Positions 25,022-39,700 of a stretch of DNA of 64,000 bases are shown piece by piece. The position numbers and the translations under genes are program-made. The stretch is from Branchiostoma floridae (lineage: Eukaryota; Chordata; Leptocardii; Amphioxiformes; Branchiostomatidae): the NCBI RefSeq assembly GCF_000003815.2, contig NC_049979.1, positions 17,601,117-17,665,116 on the forward strand, written 5' to 3'. The notes beneath the pieces were generated by a model. That model had not been told where the DNA came from and ran no database searches. It saw only the letters and a program-made list of their open reading frames with translations. Positions within the stretch are counted from its first letter, which is position 1, and each line of letters opens with the position of its first letter.

Positions 25022-28000
25022 GTGAGATACCAATGTTACTACTGACACTTGTGTTTCTAGACTACTTCACTTTCATATCTCCATTAAGTGGTTTCGATTA
25101 TGTGTAAGTATATGGCTAGCCAGCTCCAAATGAGAGCAAATATTCTTGCACTGTTTGATTACTGTATGTATATGTAACGTTATTATTGATTTTTTTGTGA
25201 TGAAAAGGCCGCATATGACCTGTACATGTACAGTGGCCGTGTATGTGATATTACGTCTCTACACCGCAGCGTCTAATAGTATAGAAGCCATAACCGTGAT
25301 ACTTGAAATTCCATTACGGGCGGCGAGCTGAAACCCACAATCATGTCATGTTTTTGTGTGCCATTTGCGGCATCTCTGTCTAGATTTTGTCACCGCCAGT
25401 CATAAAAGAATGGTTTGTTGAATTGGAGTTTGGAACAGGAAAACAAAATGTATTTGTAAAGTACATGTTCATGCTGTATGGCTTAACCGTTAAGACACTC
25501 ATTTTTCCTGTGTTATTCACTCCAATTAGGTAAACCAATCTGACGTCATACATAAATTAGTGGGACGTAAAACCCTTGCTATACAGATTTGATGAGGCAT
25601 ATTGGATTTTCAGCTGGTCGTGAGCAAACTGTGAAAGCCACGTGACTGCATGATCACGCTCTTTGCGGTCCGTAGTGAAGCAGAATGCTTGAGTCCTATT
25701 GAGTAGTGCGAAATGATGGTGGCAAAGCGTTTCGTGTTTGATCTGCCTGAAAGTATTGTTGTGTGCACATTTGCTGAAGAAGGAAGCAGAGTTGAGATAG
25801 AACCCCGTATAAAAAAATCCAGACATACTTTGCTTGCCTTCAGTGTATTGGGGATAACCAGCAGCATAATGGCACCCCAGAATATAGGAGAATCGTTGAG
25901 GAGGGTTAGGCGCCATGGTAAAGCTGGCAATATAAATGAGTGTTTCTCTACTAGTCACCTAATAAAGAGAATATGCCAGCCTGAAAATGGTGCTGCCAGA
26001 CTGTCTGTGAGGTCTATAACAGACTGTCACCTTGTACCCATCCATGCCGTTTCCTAGATGCGCCTTTTAAACGTTTTTCCGTCAGGGGACGTGACACTTG
26101 TTCGACCCGTTTTAACGAATACAAAATGCTTAATGGCGGTACTTTGAAGGCTGAAACATAAGAATTGTTGCTCTCAGTCTCAAACACTCAACTGAATAGG
26201 ACTGAACCAGCCTCAATACAGATATCTTTTTTAAGCTGTTATGCATATGACGAGTCCCTACCGGTCTTGATTTTCAACCGTCTCTTCTGATTCGCAAGAG
26301 TGACAAGATGAACTAGTTACAATCCATAACAAACTACAACTTTTGCTCCTCTAGTGGCATCTGTCTATATATAAATTTTATTTCCGCTTCGCATTGTGTA
26401 TACGTGTAGATGTTCCCATTTGGTCATGACAGTTCCACCATGAGCAGCAGGTGTTTGAGACGTGATCCCTGAGTAGAGAATAACAACTCTGCGTGTGACG
26501 CCCCCTGAACGGGCTCCAAGTTTCCACGTCACGGGCCTCAGATGTTGCCAATTTGTCGCTCCGAACGTTTGCCGGCGAAGCGAGTGAGAACTGTATGATT
26601 TTATTAACCCACACGGAGTGCCTAGCTGCCTCTGTTTGCCTGACGCACTGAAAGCATATATGGGCTTTTTACGGCAGGCAGATTTGTCTCCACAGTTGAT
26701 TTCAGATTGACAAATTACCGGAAGGTCACCTCTCAAAATGAGATGATAAACGGTTCCTGACCTGACTGTATATAAAGGGAATGACTGACGTGTAATCAAT
26801 TATTCTTATTGAAACCACGCTGTTGATTACGGGGCTTGATTTGTGCGGTTATGGGTAAACCCATGTAAGGTAGGCAGTATGTCAGAATATACTAAACAAC
26901 CTCGGCATAACAGGAGCTGTCTAGGTGAATATAGACTCAATATCCATCACTCTACAACCAGAAAAAACTGATAATCACCAAAATCTCTGGATGGGTCAAG
27001 ATACATTAACGAAGAGGCTATCACTATTTCGACTCGTTGTCTTTATCATTTTTTAATCTAGACATGCATGGCGTGTTAATGACTTGATCTTGACGCAAGA
27101 TCTTGTGCTTTTTGAGAAAAAGGCACAGGAAAGCAAACGTTTTTCTTGATAAGTAATATCGTGCTCAGAGAACCAAACTTCCACTTGGATCTGACTGAGA
27201 ACAAGCCAGCTGCTTGTTGGGCCTGATAGTGTTGACCAGACGGCTCTATGAGTACCCACTGGCGTCTTTAAACATGAAGCTGAGAATGGCAGATGAATAT
27301 ATGAGCAATAAATGCATGCAATATCGACGGAATACTTGCCATAAAAGTTGTTAGTCAAAAAGCGACAAATGAAATGGTGCCACGACTTTAGATACGGGTG
27401 TATGTTTTATGTTCCAACGTAAAATATCTTCTATGTTATACCATGATGTTCAGAAACCAATTTCATGCTTGCGAGCCGCAGCATAACATTTAGCGTTAGT
27501 ACAAGACAGGGGTGATATTTTCCTGTTGTACAGATTTTGTTCCTACTCCATGATCCATTGTTGATTTCTACCATTGTTTGTAAGCTGCAACAAGCAGGAC
27601 CACGGGCAAAAGGTAAATCTCTCATAGAAACTTTGTATATTATTACTGTTGTTGTTATTGGTGGTTGGTGTTTGTGATGTGGTTAGTTGTGGTGTTTGTT
27701 CAATTGTTAGTTCAAATCTTAGGTGGCAAACTAGACTCTGCTGTAGACATTTAAAGGAAAGGTGACATGACTGTCAGTAGGTTACCCTCCCATCCACATC
27801 AGTCTATTGATTGTTTCTTAGATGAGACGTTTACCTTCCAACGCTCCTTACACTTGTTGTCACCTCATTGACATCCAGTTCACGTACTTGCGACAAAACA
27901 GTGTACTTCAAAACCCACGCTCAACATTCGCCCCACGTTCAAAAGTACTCAACAGATTTTTTTTGAATTGGAGTTCTCCTAATCATGAGTTCCCGTGACG

Positions 28001-30100
28001 ATAAGAGTCCCTGTTATCCCTGCCCATTGGCACTGCCAACATACAAGTACTACTTCACTGTAGCAGTTATCTCTTTGTAGAAGCCGTGCCTGGTGCGATA
28101 AGGCTGGTACATTTCCACATAGGTTCACTCTTGTTTTTAAATCTTCAGCTTCTCGTTATTCTTCCTCTGTGTTTAACAGTCAAATGTCAGAATGTCACTA
28201 GCTGGGTCACTGACATACGGCCTTGGTCACCTTCATCCTAATGAACTTACATACGTAACATTATGTTGGCAGAAATCGTTTTAAAATATTGGTAAGTAAT
28301 CACTATGTGGGCTTACTTGGATACAGCAACATCGATGGATGGACGGACAGGATGGAAAATCGTGGTTATTAAATGTTTCATGTGAACCATGTCAATTTCG
28401 GTCAGTGATGACCCAATAGGCAACAGTGTAACCACGTCTTTTGACCACAACTCTACTTTGGGATTCATATCACCTAGACGTAAATGTTCCCTCTCCTCGC
28501 TCTCTCGCGCTATCTCCAGACGAGTGGTTTTTGACCAAAAGAAACCTTTAGATTTCCCCAAAGAGTCGCGGTCGCAGATACCCACGAAGATTGGGAGCAG
28601 TAACATAGTTGAAAAGTTACTGGTGTAATACTTTACTTCTGGTCGCTAATGATTCCTCGATCTTAATCTTATGCCCTATTCGCACAGGCGACAGAGTCCG
28701 GCGAAGAGGCCATCTACAGAGGTGAGTATTACTCATGAGCAACCTTCTATGATTTTATTGTTAGTTGTGAAAGTCCAAAAGGAATGTTACAATACAATGA
28801 GGCTGATCTATCATTCTATGGTTACTACTTAGGCCGGTCAGCATTGTCTGTAGTCGTTGATCTGGAGCCAGACATTCTCCGAGTTTCCAACAAAATTTAC
28901 AATGCCAGGATATATTGCGACTGAAGTATGTCCTGAGCAGGCCAGCTGTTGTTCTAAGAACAGGTACACTTAACCTATCCCCGATTTCCGAGAAAGACAC
29001 AAATTGTTCATGCGTGATCCCTGGGAAATTTCGGGGTGAATCAAATAATATATGACGGGAGGCTGGAGAAACATTGCAGAAAGGGGAGACTCACTGATTT
29101 TCGGATTAACTGGTCCGGAATGGACAAAGCGCTCATCCCTTTAACTAGCCGGTGAGACACAGCAGGATGGAAAACAAACTTGTTGAACACCAAATAGCAA
29201 CCAATTTGTTACATTTTGGTATATTTGCAATGCTCTCCACCGCTAGGAATAGTGCGTTTATATGAAACGCCGAGCAAACACAAATATGAAGGACAGAGAT
29301 TAATGATGGAAGCAGAATTGTTCGAAAGGGATGAAATATAGCACAGACGGAAATACTACAGATGATAAGTGTTATGCTGACGTGGTTTTCGGGCAAATTT
29401 GGAATACTTACTGAAAACTGAGGCAACGTTGCATTCCTCGGTTGACGATTTGCACAATACTAAAATCGTGGAGTGTTATTTCGTTGTCGTTGCCATAAGC
29501 GACAATAGCCTTACTATACAGGGGAAGTTTTTAAGACCTATGAGAAGTGTTTCCGGTAACAGTTACATGAGCAGGAGTAGCCGAGTTGCTCTTTTTTCAT
29601 AATTTGGAATGCGCCGATTTGTGAACAAGAAGGAAAGGCTGAACTGAATTTTTTTCAGAATTCTACTCCTGGCAAAACACATCGCATGGTCGATTTGATT
29701 TACAACCAGTCTTTGGTACAGAAAGGAAACGACATTTTGTCCCCATAATGGTCAACACTTGATCGTGGGTGACGTAAAAGGACTGCCTTTTCAAATCAAT
29801 TTAGCTTTTTGAAGTGCATGCGGTGTGTGGATATCCGCCTGAAATGTACACTTGTAAATAATAACGTAACCGCAGCATGATCAGCTTACTCAATGTAAGG
29901 TGTCGTAGCGTCAAGACAGAAGTGTGGCAATAAAAACTGTTGCCATGGCGACGGTTTTATTGCTTTTAAGTATTAATGATTGTTGTTGTAGGTGTGTTGT
30001 ATTTGTGCTCTATCCTTTCGCCTGGCTGTATGTATGAAGATTGTTTTACGCGATGGATGTTTGTAGGGCACTGCTGTTAACAAGAAAAGCAATCTCTTGT
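25022..30100. other. Non-coding DNA between DHRS7-like and CNG copy 1 genes
   Basis: Apart from candidate exon B at 28,688-28,721, nothing here can be supported as a gene. Frames such as 25,557-25,958, 26,365-26,799 and 28,313-28,606 (all minus) lack domains. The last ends at a donor-like AAGTAAGC but joins to nothing recognisable. If the upstream CNG exons are real, this is intronic. Confidence 0.5.
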
Positions 30101-30109
30101 GACAAGTGA

Positions 30110-31010
30110 CCTATTATAAATGTTTCTCTTTGATTATACCAATGAAGTCCTCATATGCATAAAAGATATCAGTTGAACATCTCCTTTACCTAAATGACTT
30201 TAGCAAAGAAAGCTATTGTAGCATTTTCTCATAAATCATGTAAATGAGACCCTAATTTGCATGACTTACGTCTGCATGTTCAACTTAACGTACATGTTGT
30301 TGCCAAATGTCACAAGAGTGGAATTTTCGTCAATTAACACTACAATGATACTTTCTCATTAATTATGAAAATTAGGTTACAATTTGCATAATTGATGTCT
30401 ATCGATATTTCTCTCTTTTCTAGTTATATATGTCATGTTTAAGTGTTCTAGTAGTAATAAAATACTGTGGCTTAATAAACTGTCCTCATTAAGTATGCAA
30501 ATTAGCCCCTCGTTTGCATTAATAGCCCTTATTCATGGAATGCATCTCCGACGTTATCTACACATGAAAAATCACGATGATCCGTCAACCCCTGCGAGTT
30601 ATTTCCTTCCAAAAGGATGATACGCACGCGCGGAGGAATTGCTGTGGAATTTCGACAGTTTTTCCAATCGGATATACACTCAACAGTAAGCCTAATATTT
30701 TCCTCTTTTTGAGTTACATATGGCATATTTTTTAGCATTCTAACATGAAATGCAGTGTATTTAGAAACTGTCCTCATTAATTATGCAAATTAGCCCCTGA
30801 TTTGTGTAAGGCATTTAATTGTGTAAGGCATCTCTGAAGCTATCTACATTCCAAATGTCATGAAGATCCGTCAACCCGTTCCCGAGTTACCCCTCGGATG
30901 ATGCAACTAAAATTCCTGACATGCCTGGGAAAAAATTCATGAAATTTGGGGAATTTTTGTCAAACGGACGCACACTATACTGTTAGGCTATCCCCTGAGG
31001 CTTCGCCAAA
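30110..31010 (-). repeat. Interspersed repeat with four octamer-dyad cores and a 290-bp internal period
   Basis: Dyad cores lie at 30,238-30,262, 30,365-30,389, 30,495-30,519 and 30,783-30,807, each with a 9-base spacer. Two units of about 290 bp are clearly related: the block AAACTGTCCTCATTAA, ATGCAAATTAGCCCCT and then GATCCGTCAACCC occurs near 30,478-30,590 and again near 30,768-30,880. Read on the minus strand the element starts GGCGAAGCCTCAGGGG near 31,010, which suggests its orientation. No coding capacity. Copies differ by many substitutions, so it is old. Confidence 0.7.
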
Positions 31011-33771
31011 AACGCACCTCATACTGTATGCAAAAGTTCACACAGCTCGTGGGTTGATGGCAACACCCAGCCTAATTATGACGTCACGTTCCGAATCCGT
31101 GGGGGCGAATTCTGACGTAGTGTTAACCATCCTTACGTACCCAGTCTTGCTCGTTGTGCAATGTTACCCGCGTGAGAAGCTATCGAGCAGTACCTTTGTC
31201 TTGACACATATATGAATTCCTCTGAGCGAGTGGAGACGTCTTCAGAGACACCTGAATGTTTTATTCTGTTATGGATGTATAGACTCGAGGATCACAACAT
31301 GCACTTCTTTGGAGCCACTGCGGTTGGCAAGGTAAGCGGTTAATCAGATTGTTAACTGCACTGTAAAAGACCAACAAAACCATACAACTCAGGCTCAGCA
31401 ACAGTTAGTTTTATCAAATGATCTGCAATTTGTGGCAAACTTTTTTAATGCCTTTAGATATTTTGTCAAGGTGTACCCATTTTTCACCACACCGTACATA
31501 CATCGGTGTCATCATGCTGTAACTTTAAATGTCAGGGGCTATAGTGTTCATTTTCAGTAGGACCGCTTGCGTATGACTCTAACGTAAAAGGATCCTTATT
31601 ATCTGTAGAATTCACTTTGTAATCTGCAGAAAAAGACAGAGATACTTCCTTCCAGTCCGAACCACTTACCTGCCTTAGTGTTAATGGATTGTGTTCAACA
31701 ACACACATTTGTTGTTTGCCTGTATCTTTCGTATAACCTTTAAAAATATTATTACCAAATCAACGACCCCTTTGTATGTAAATCTCTTGCCAAGTAATTC
31801 TATTCTATATATGCTTTATTGTACGTGGGTGTTTTTTTGTGTTATGTCAACTGAAATCACCTGCGCTTCCTATAATCAATGCATTACATTGTTGAAATTT
31901 CTATAAATAAATGCATACCTTCCTGGAACTATCTAGGACGCCGGGCGTGATTGTCTGTGCTGCTCACAAACTAAAGCCAGGCACATTCTTGTTGGACGGT
32001 ATGTCTTGCCGCAGACGTTTGATGTTGACGTGGACGTATCCGCGTTTCTATGGAAACTACCCACAGGTGTATAAGTGGGATATTTGTGAACACTTTCAAC
32101 TTAAAAGAAAACACATTGTGTCTGATTCAGTCTCCCATTAGCGGGATAAATTACACCTTAACGTGGATAAAAGTATCTCAGCGTGATGTACAGGATGGCG
32201 GTGATATATTTTGAACAAACACGAGGCGTGGGTGGAACAGTCCCTGTGAACTGCTCTTTTGTTCGACAGGACCTCCCGTCCTACTTACTAAGGTTAGCTC
32301 CACGGAACTTGTTTAAAATGCATGACATACCCAAAATACGAGACAGCAATTTTCGCGTCCTTACCTTCTGAACTGACCTTTTCGAATTCTAATTAATTTT
32401 CCAGGAGACAGTCCCATCCTCTCATGTCGCATCCTTTTCATGCCTGTTGAACTGTACGTATATCCTAATTACAAAAACATCACATTGATGAAACATTATA
32501 TCAACTGTGAAATTTCGTGCCAGTGCACAAAAGTAATGCTTCCACAAATCAGATAATGCTCCCTTCATAGTTAGACTTGAATAGACCGATCATTGTGCCA
32601 TGATGATGTTCGTAGTCCATTGCACTTGGAGGTATGTTGAAAGAAAGAAAAATCAAGATGATGATGATTAATTGTACTTTTTGCCTTCGTTTCCTGTTTA
32701 GATTCCACGATCTTTTCCTTTGATTTAACATCATTTCGGGCGTCATGAAAATACAACAGCATTACTTCTACACAGATACAGCTCCAAATGTTGAATGGAT
32801 ACTGAATACTTTTTGGACTGACACCTCTGTGACATGACCGCAGGGGAAAGGTCAATATAACAAGGCCTCAGTTGTTGGCTTCTTACCTCTATACAAGATG
32901 GTCAACGTAATGTATCGCTAAGCTGGTAAATTCCCGAGATTCTTGCAGCTCCTTGCTACCTGTAGTGGACAGGGTAGGGAGTTAGGTCATATCAGTCTTA
33001 CAACTAGACCCCTCCAAATATCCGTGCCAAAAACACACTGGACGTGTAAAGTAAAGGACATGTTAGCATTGATCAGTTGCAATAATCATATGTCAGACAT
33101 GGGCACGAAATAACATAGAATTGTTATTGATGACACCGGCCACACAAAGAGCAGACGGCCTGTCTAATACTGATATAGTGCCAAACACTTAGTACTTCAG
33201 AAATAAGCCAAGCTTTGTTGTTCTCTGTGAACTTTAATCGGCATAACTAGACTAAATACCATAATACGGCGCCTTTTGGGACAAGTCTTACAAGCGAGGA
33301 TTTCAGTCATGCAGCATTAGACGCCTTCTGCACCGATGGTTTCTTAAAAGCTAAAATAAATGGTTGTTGCAGATAGAAGGTTGTGATAATTACAGACCGG
33401 CATAACGCAGTGACGCACACGATCAGTTCTGCTGAAATTAAAACGGACACTGCTAGGTACTAGTGCTGTACGAGGCACCTCGCATTTGAGGCAACAGTAG
33501 AGACTTCGACTACGCGTATCCTCACAGTTTATGTGTGTGACTGTGTGCCTGTATGGAGGTAAGGTGGTGAAGTTGTGGGCAGTACTTGGGATTTGTCTTT
33601 GAAAATCAAAGAGAAAACAGAAGACGCCATTCTTCCATTTGCACCCACTTCGTCACAGTCGTCAGTTCTTTGACTGTGCCCTTGTCTCTAAAGATTGGTT
33701 GGTGAGTGACGTGAATAAATTGTCCACATTCTGACGGTTATATTTTCTCCTACATCCTGCAGAGCCAAGGG

Positions 33772-36700
33772 ATGCTGTTGCGAAGGTACGTTAAGGCGTT
33801 TATTTTGTGATTCAACTCGGAAAATCAACAGGGCAGTATTTGATTGGAGTGCGTCATACTAAACCCTGGTACCGCACGTTCCCCAAAAATATTGCGTACT
33901 TATTGTTTCATCTGATTAGTATGCCAAGTATTGTTGATCTAAAGACAAGCGTCTGTCTACTGCTCCATTGCACACTACAGTTACCGTCTCTCTGGGGACG
34001 GCGAAGAGAGCGACTCTCGTGAGGACGACGGGTCGCGCTCCGCACATCGCCAGGGAGGGCAGGCAGACGACATGGAGGAGGACGCGGACTCAGACGACGT
34101 CTTTACGGACGGAGAAGATAGGTCGCGCCGCCATAGCAGCAAGAGGGACAGTGAAATGAGCCTAGTAGACCAGGTATGTGACAGTGCGACTGACACGGCT
34201 GATTATACCCGTAAATATATTGCTTTGTATGTGTCTGTGTGAGTGTGTGTGTGTGCCTGTTTGTGTTTCCGAATTTTTGTAATCAGCATAACTCAAGAAC
34301 CTTTGGATGGATTACTATGATATTTGGTATGTGAGGTGTTCGGATGACAAATGTCAAGGTCGATTTGGGGGCCCCCTTGTTTCAAATGTTTCGCAGGATA
34401 GAATGAATTTCTATATTCGTGTTGTTCGCCAACGTCGCGCTCCGAGGAGTAGTTTAGGATAATTCAACATGTTTGTTGTTCTAAGTGATGATCAAATTGA
34501 CATGAGCCAATCATGTTTATATGAACGTTAAGGGGGAGTTAACATTCAGAACAAGCGAGTAATAAGTCCAAAATGTCATTGTGTGGTGATGTGCGCAACA
34601 CACTAAATAGGCATGTCTAGTAAATGACATGACCAGTCTAGAATGATTAAACACAATTGAGCTTATGTACTCAATTTAAGTTAGAAGCGACACAATTTAT
34701 CAATTAAAAGTAGCGTATCCACAGTTAGCGCAAGCTGTTAGGAATTTCGGGGATTTAGATTTTCCATTACTCCATTAGTTTGGTTTGAATCTCACAATTG
34801 TTGCTATTGTTAGAATGTCATCAAAATTTCGATACCTACCTTTTTTTTCCGCGGTATGTGTGGCGCTAAAGTTGTTAGACCTTATTATATACACTTGATA
34901 TACCATGACTGTATGACACAGTGGGTCCGTCGGCTTATCTTGCACCGCCGCCAAATGATTTATTATTCAGGAAAAGCCGTCTTTGTCCACATGCGTCAGA
35001 GCTGATATCCGCAGCCGTGTAATCAACCCGTCCTGCCACACCTATCCGTCTCCTGTACTACTCAGGAATCGGTCATACATCATAACCGATGGGCAGACTT
35101 ACAGCTTGCGTGAACATAATGATGCACTGTAGGGTGTTCCGTCTGTTTGATGGTTTAAAGGTTGACAGGAAACGGGCTCTTCGTATGTTAGAAATTTGAA
35201 AGTCTGCCGAGAGCATGTCTCAAAATCCCTGCAGTTTGTTTCAGCCCATTCATTCAGCCAGCTTTATCATTAACAATAAAATAAACTTTTTTTAGCTGAA
35301 ATTCAGAAATGTTTATGATAATGGAGAGTGCAATTGTTGATGCCCCTTGTCATAGCCTTGGTTCGTTCAATTACTACATTGAGCTACCGTGTTCCCTGCA
35401 GAACTTATTACTGCCTGATCTGCCCTCCGAACTTGACCTTGTGCTTGACCCGGACGGAGACCTGGCTTACTACTGGATGGTGAGTCATACTTTTTACCAA
35501 CTGATTTAAGAATTCAGGAAGCAGGATAATTTATTTTCAAAAGTCTACGCCTGCCGTTAAATCAGGTCAATATCCATCCTTTCCATATGTTATTTACTGC
35601 TGTATAAGACCAAAACCGTAGCATATCCCGACTCTATAAAAATAATTAGGGTTTTATGTTCCTGATCTGAGAAATGCACTCATGAATAAAATAGATTTTA
35701 TACAGACATCTGAGGCCGAGTATCCCTAAAAGCAGCCGATGGCTTTCCACCAGGCATCGGTCATACGTAATCAACAGTCGCGATGTTTGATATGCACTTT
35801 CCTGATAAATTACTCCAACTTGTTTGAACAGTATTCTGAGTATTCTGACCTTTTTTGCCCCCTTCAGGGTGCAGTTGCCCTGGCGGTACTGTACAATTAC
35901 TGGGTCATTATTCTGCGCCTTGCCTTCGCCGAAATGCGCGAAGAGGTAAGTATTCGTTCATATGGGCAGAGTTAAACCAAGGACTAACTATAAGTGTTAG
36001 AAAGAAATTGACTTCGATCTATGTTATCATATTGTGTTTACAGTATATTTGTAACGAGCAGGTTTATCAGGCCAACCAATAGACATGCTAGGATAATGTT
36101 GGAAGAACTAGAACTACTGTCGTTTTTATTAACCACTGTTCTTTGATCACATTAGAACATTTAAAGTTACCATTAGGCCCAAGAGTTTTTTTTCCCAATT
36201 ACCAGGACGACCATACAGAAACAAAACCCACCGCCTCTAGCCTTTTTAGTTGGCTGCTGGGACGTAAGATTTTCAACCTGACATCTAAAGCGAACTTCAC
36301 ACACTGTCAACTATTTGGGCTTTGGGCAGTTGATGTAAGAATGTGTAGTGAACATTGTACTCCTTTGTTCAGTTCCCTGATATAATTGTACAATGAACAT
36401 TACTTGTATCATTGTTGTTGAGAATGCTAGTACCTGCTGCAAGTCAGTTTTACATCGCTCAACTGCATTTGCTGGATCACTTAGGCTAAATTAAAAAAAA
36501 TCAAATGGAATAGAATTCTAAGAGAATACCTACCGACCCTATCTTTCTCAGGACCATGAGCGGAAACACAACATTTTTGCTAGGACCTACTTGGAAAGAT
36601 GCCACAGTTTAACTTACAGTACCTGTCGATGATGAACCCAACTCAAGTACCGCACGTAGAGTTTAAGCCATTCTGTTATATACATAATCCTTCCGCTTTA

Positions 36701-39700
36701 CCCCGTCCAGGGTCCACATCAGTTGGTTCTGTGTGAGCTGGACCTGTTTTGTGACTTAGTGTACGTCTTGGATTTCCTTGTACAACACCGAACAGGTTAC
36801 CTAGAAGAAGGCATGCTGGTATGGAGATATTTTTTTTATAACTATTTTGGCAAAATTCTTCCATGTTTAATGCTACTATATTGATGGCAATGATGCTAAG
36901 CCGTAATATATACGCTAAATATGGTATATTTACATTTTACCACCGATTGTAGGTGTTCGATCCGTACAAGCTGTCCTCACACTACCGTAGCCAGCCGTGG
37001 TTTTGGAGGGATGTAGTCGCCATCCTCCCACTACAGTACATCTGCAGTCTCCTGCTTCGTAAGAACAAGTTTACTGTTGGCTGCCATTAGATGTAGGTGG
37101 TGCGTAGAGGACCATGGTATTAGTTTTGGGAAAATGGCAGAGTACGAGACATGTCAGATTATATCAAGTTCACGTTGATATCGGGCGCTACATAATAGAT
37201 GCAAACAATATCACCATGACCATAGCTTATATTCTTGGTGACCAAGGTATCTACCAACGGCAAACAGTTGCAAATGTAGATTCGATTCAGACAAATTATA
37301 TCGCATTCTTCCTTACATTTTTAGTGTAACGTAGCTTGGCGTGAGGTACAATGCATTGTTTCAATAGTTAGGTCTACCCTTCTTCATTTAGCAAAGAATG
37401 TAAAACACAAGTACTTTGTTTTTTTAGGCATTGTTCCCTTTCAAACGTGCGGCCATCTTTCAGGTAGGCTCTTTTACGTTTATTTCACAGATTGCCCTGA
37501 TATTTATGGGGTATTCTATATTCTACTAGTCACAGCGTCTATCAGGTATGGCCCAAACCTGGGGGACCACTGCCGCATCACACAATACTTAGAAACAGCA
37601 TATGTTGTATCTCATCGTTCTCATAGCTCGATCGTTTTTCTATGTAACAGACAGTTCCTGTCTACTGCTTCGACTGGCTCGGCTGTTAAAACTCCACTCA
37701 TTGGCTCAGTTCTTTGACGTCACGGACACGTACGTTACAACTTCTTTAACTTCACCGTAAACTTGATCTTGTTGTGACGTCGTTTCAAATGCACTCTTCC
37801 GCTATGCTATCATAAGAGTGGGCATTCATTCCATGTCATATTGTGCTGGTGTTGTTCAGTCTACCTTCAGTTACAGTTACAATATTCATGTTTAGGGGCC
37901 CATATGTAGTGAAAAAAATAATATTGTAACTGTCTGTTTCTTACATGCTGCACCAGCCGTATCAGCAATCCTAACAGACTTCGAGCATTCAAGCTGACCA
38001 TGTACCTAGGGGTAGTGATCCACTGGGTGGGGTGCTTCTACTACATGTTATCAGAGGTACAGTCCTTTCATATTTCTGTTCAAGCTTTGTTCGTGCTGGT
38101 CTACTCAAGGAATATGTACTGAACTTTTACTGGCATTGGGACATTTTCATGTAACATATTGGTAAGCTCTAAATAGGACAAAGAGACGGAGGGGTATTAT
38201 GGACCTTGACTTTGAAGAACACCTGTAGTACGTGGGAGCACTTGTTTCTATCACGTAGGAGATACAGGCTCAAACTCAGAGTTACACTATAGCGCAACTC
38301 TAATGTCAGACCACTGTAGATCTGTAAATGAATTGTATGTCCACTCTCCATTGCCGATCCTAGCTTGTTAGTCGTATATGTGCAATACACAGTAGAGGAG
38401 ACAAGCGGGTTGTATATTTATGTCCACTTTTTACGCTCGTGGAGAGCTGTTTTAGCTTTATTGGAAAGTGAAAAATATAGCAAACGTCAATGATGGAGAT
38501 GCCCACGGTGCTGAAACTATTGCTGCCAGGCTCATGTTTCTAAATGTAGCGAGTAGTAGAAAGTTATGAGTATCATTGTTCTAATGATGTTGGCTTCCCT
38601 CTCCATGGTACTGAAACTGCTGTTATTGATTTCCCTTGCCAGTACGAAGGTCTTGGAACCAATGACTGGGTGTACTCATCTGCACCTGCATTTAAAGATT
38701 TTACGAGGTATTCCTGATTTGATCTATTTATCTTTCACCAGGCAATTTAATCACTACAAAATAAGTACTATACTAAAAGCCTAGTGAGAAAAGCCCCCAT
38801 CAATTTTCTCCTATCTCTCGTCTCTAGTCAATGGTTGATTGTTTATGTACCTTTGTCACGTAATATTGAATGATCGCTGTACATTCTACCTTTGAGTTTT
38901 GATTGATTCGATATCAAACATCCATTAGATGTCGTTGTTCTATCCTTAGTAAGTACATCCGCTGCATGTACTGGTCCACCATGACTCTAACGACCATCGG
39001 GGGAGCTTCCAATCCCGTGACAAACCTGGTTAGTTATTACGCTGATAATGCCGTGTACGTCTATGTTTGGGTTGATAATTTTACTGCGGAACATAGTGTT
39101 CATAACCTGACAATGCAAAGACGGTATAGTGTTGCAAATATATGGCTATTATCCTGGTGTCCCTATCATTGCGGATCAAACTGCTAATGCCTGTGAAATG
39201 TAGCCCTGATTTCCCACATGATTACAATGATTCACATTTTTAGGTTTGTAATGGATCACTTTATATCTGGGGGTGTATCATAATATCTTTCAGTTCTTCA
39301 ACGCAAAAGTCTTGTTATGATAAACAATACTAAGATTATCCATCATGGCTCCCACCTATGTACACTGGCAGTTTTATTTTCCCGTTCTATTCCGTCGTAA
39401 CGACAGGAGTACATCTTCACGGGAGTGACGTTTCTTATCGGAGTCTTTGTTTTCGCCGCTGTGGTGGGGAATGTGGGTGACGTCATCAGCAACTTGAATG
39501 CTGCAAGGACTGACTTCCAAAACAGGTGATTCCCCCGTTATCCAAGACGCGCTATTATATGCTACAGTGGAGCACACATGGTTTTGATTGTTTTCAACAA
39601 ACACGGCACTGTTTTGGGTGTGTCTATGTTTTTTTTTGTGTTTCCGTATATTTGTGAACATCAATAATTTCGGAATGAATTGTGATGATATTTGGAATGC

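Larger units (their letters stand above)
24997..31331 (+). other. Candidate upstream coding exons of CNG channel copy 1
   Basis: Three short plus-strand segments have good splice sites and compatible phases. Exon A is 24,997-25,021 (ATG with A at -3, donor GTGAGA). Exon B is 28,688-28,721 (acceptor CGCACAG, donor GTGAGT). Exon C is 31,283-31,331 (acceptor ATGTATAG, donor GTAAGC). Joined in order they read MLMRSFWKGDRVRRRG... and enter the 33,763 exon in phase 0. There they continue in frame through three more codons to the ATG used in the conservative model, adding 39 residues. The chain is inferred from splice signals and phase only. No homologous leader was found for copy 2. It could equally be 5' untranslated or coincidental. 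Confidence 0.4.

Noticed and set aside
25557-26799. Minus-strand frames of 133 and 144 codons
   Set aside because: No motif, low complexity in places, and no consistent splice sites.
28313-28606. 97-codon minus-strand frame ending at a donor-like AAGTAAGC
   Set aside because: It looks exon-like at its end, but no compatible neighbouring exon was found and the product is not recognised. A plus-strand frame covers the same bases.
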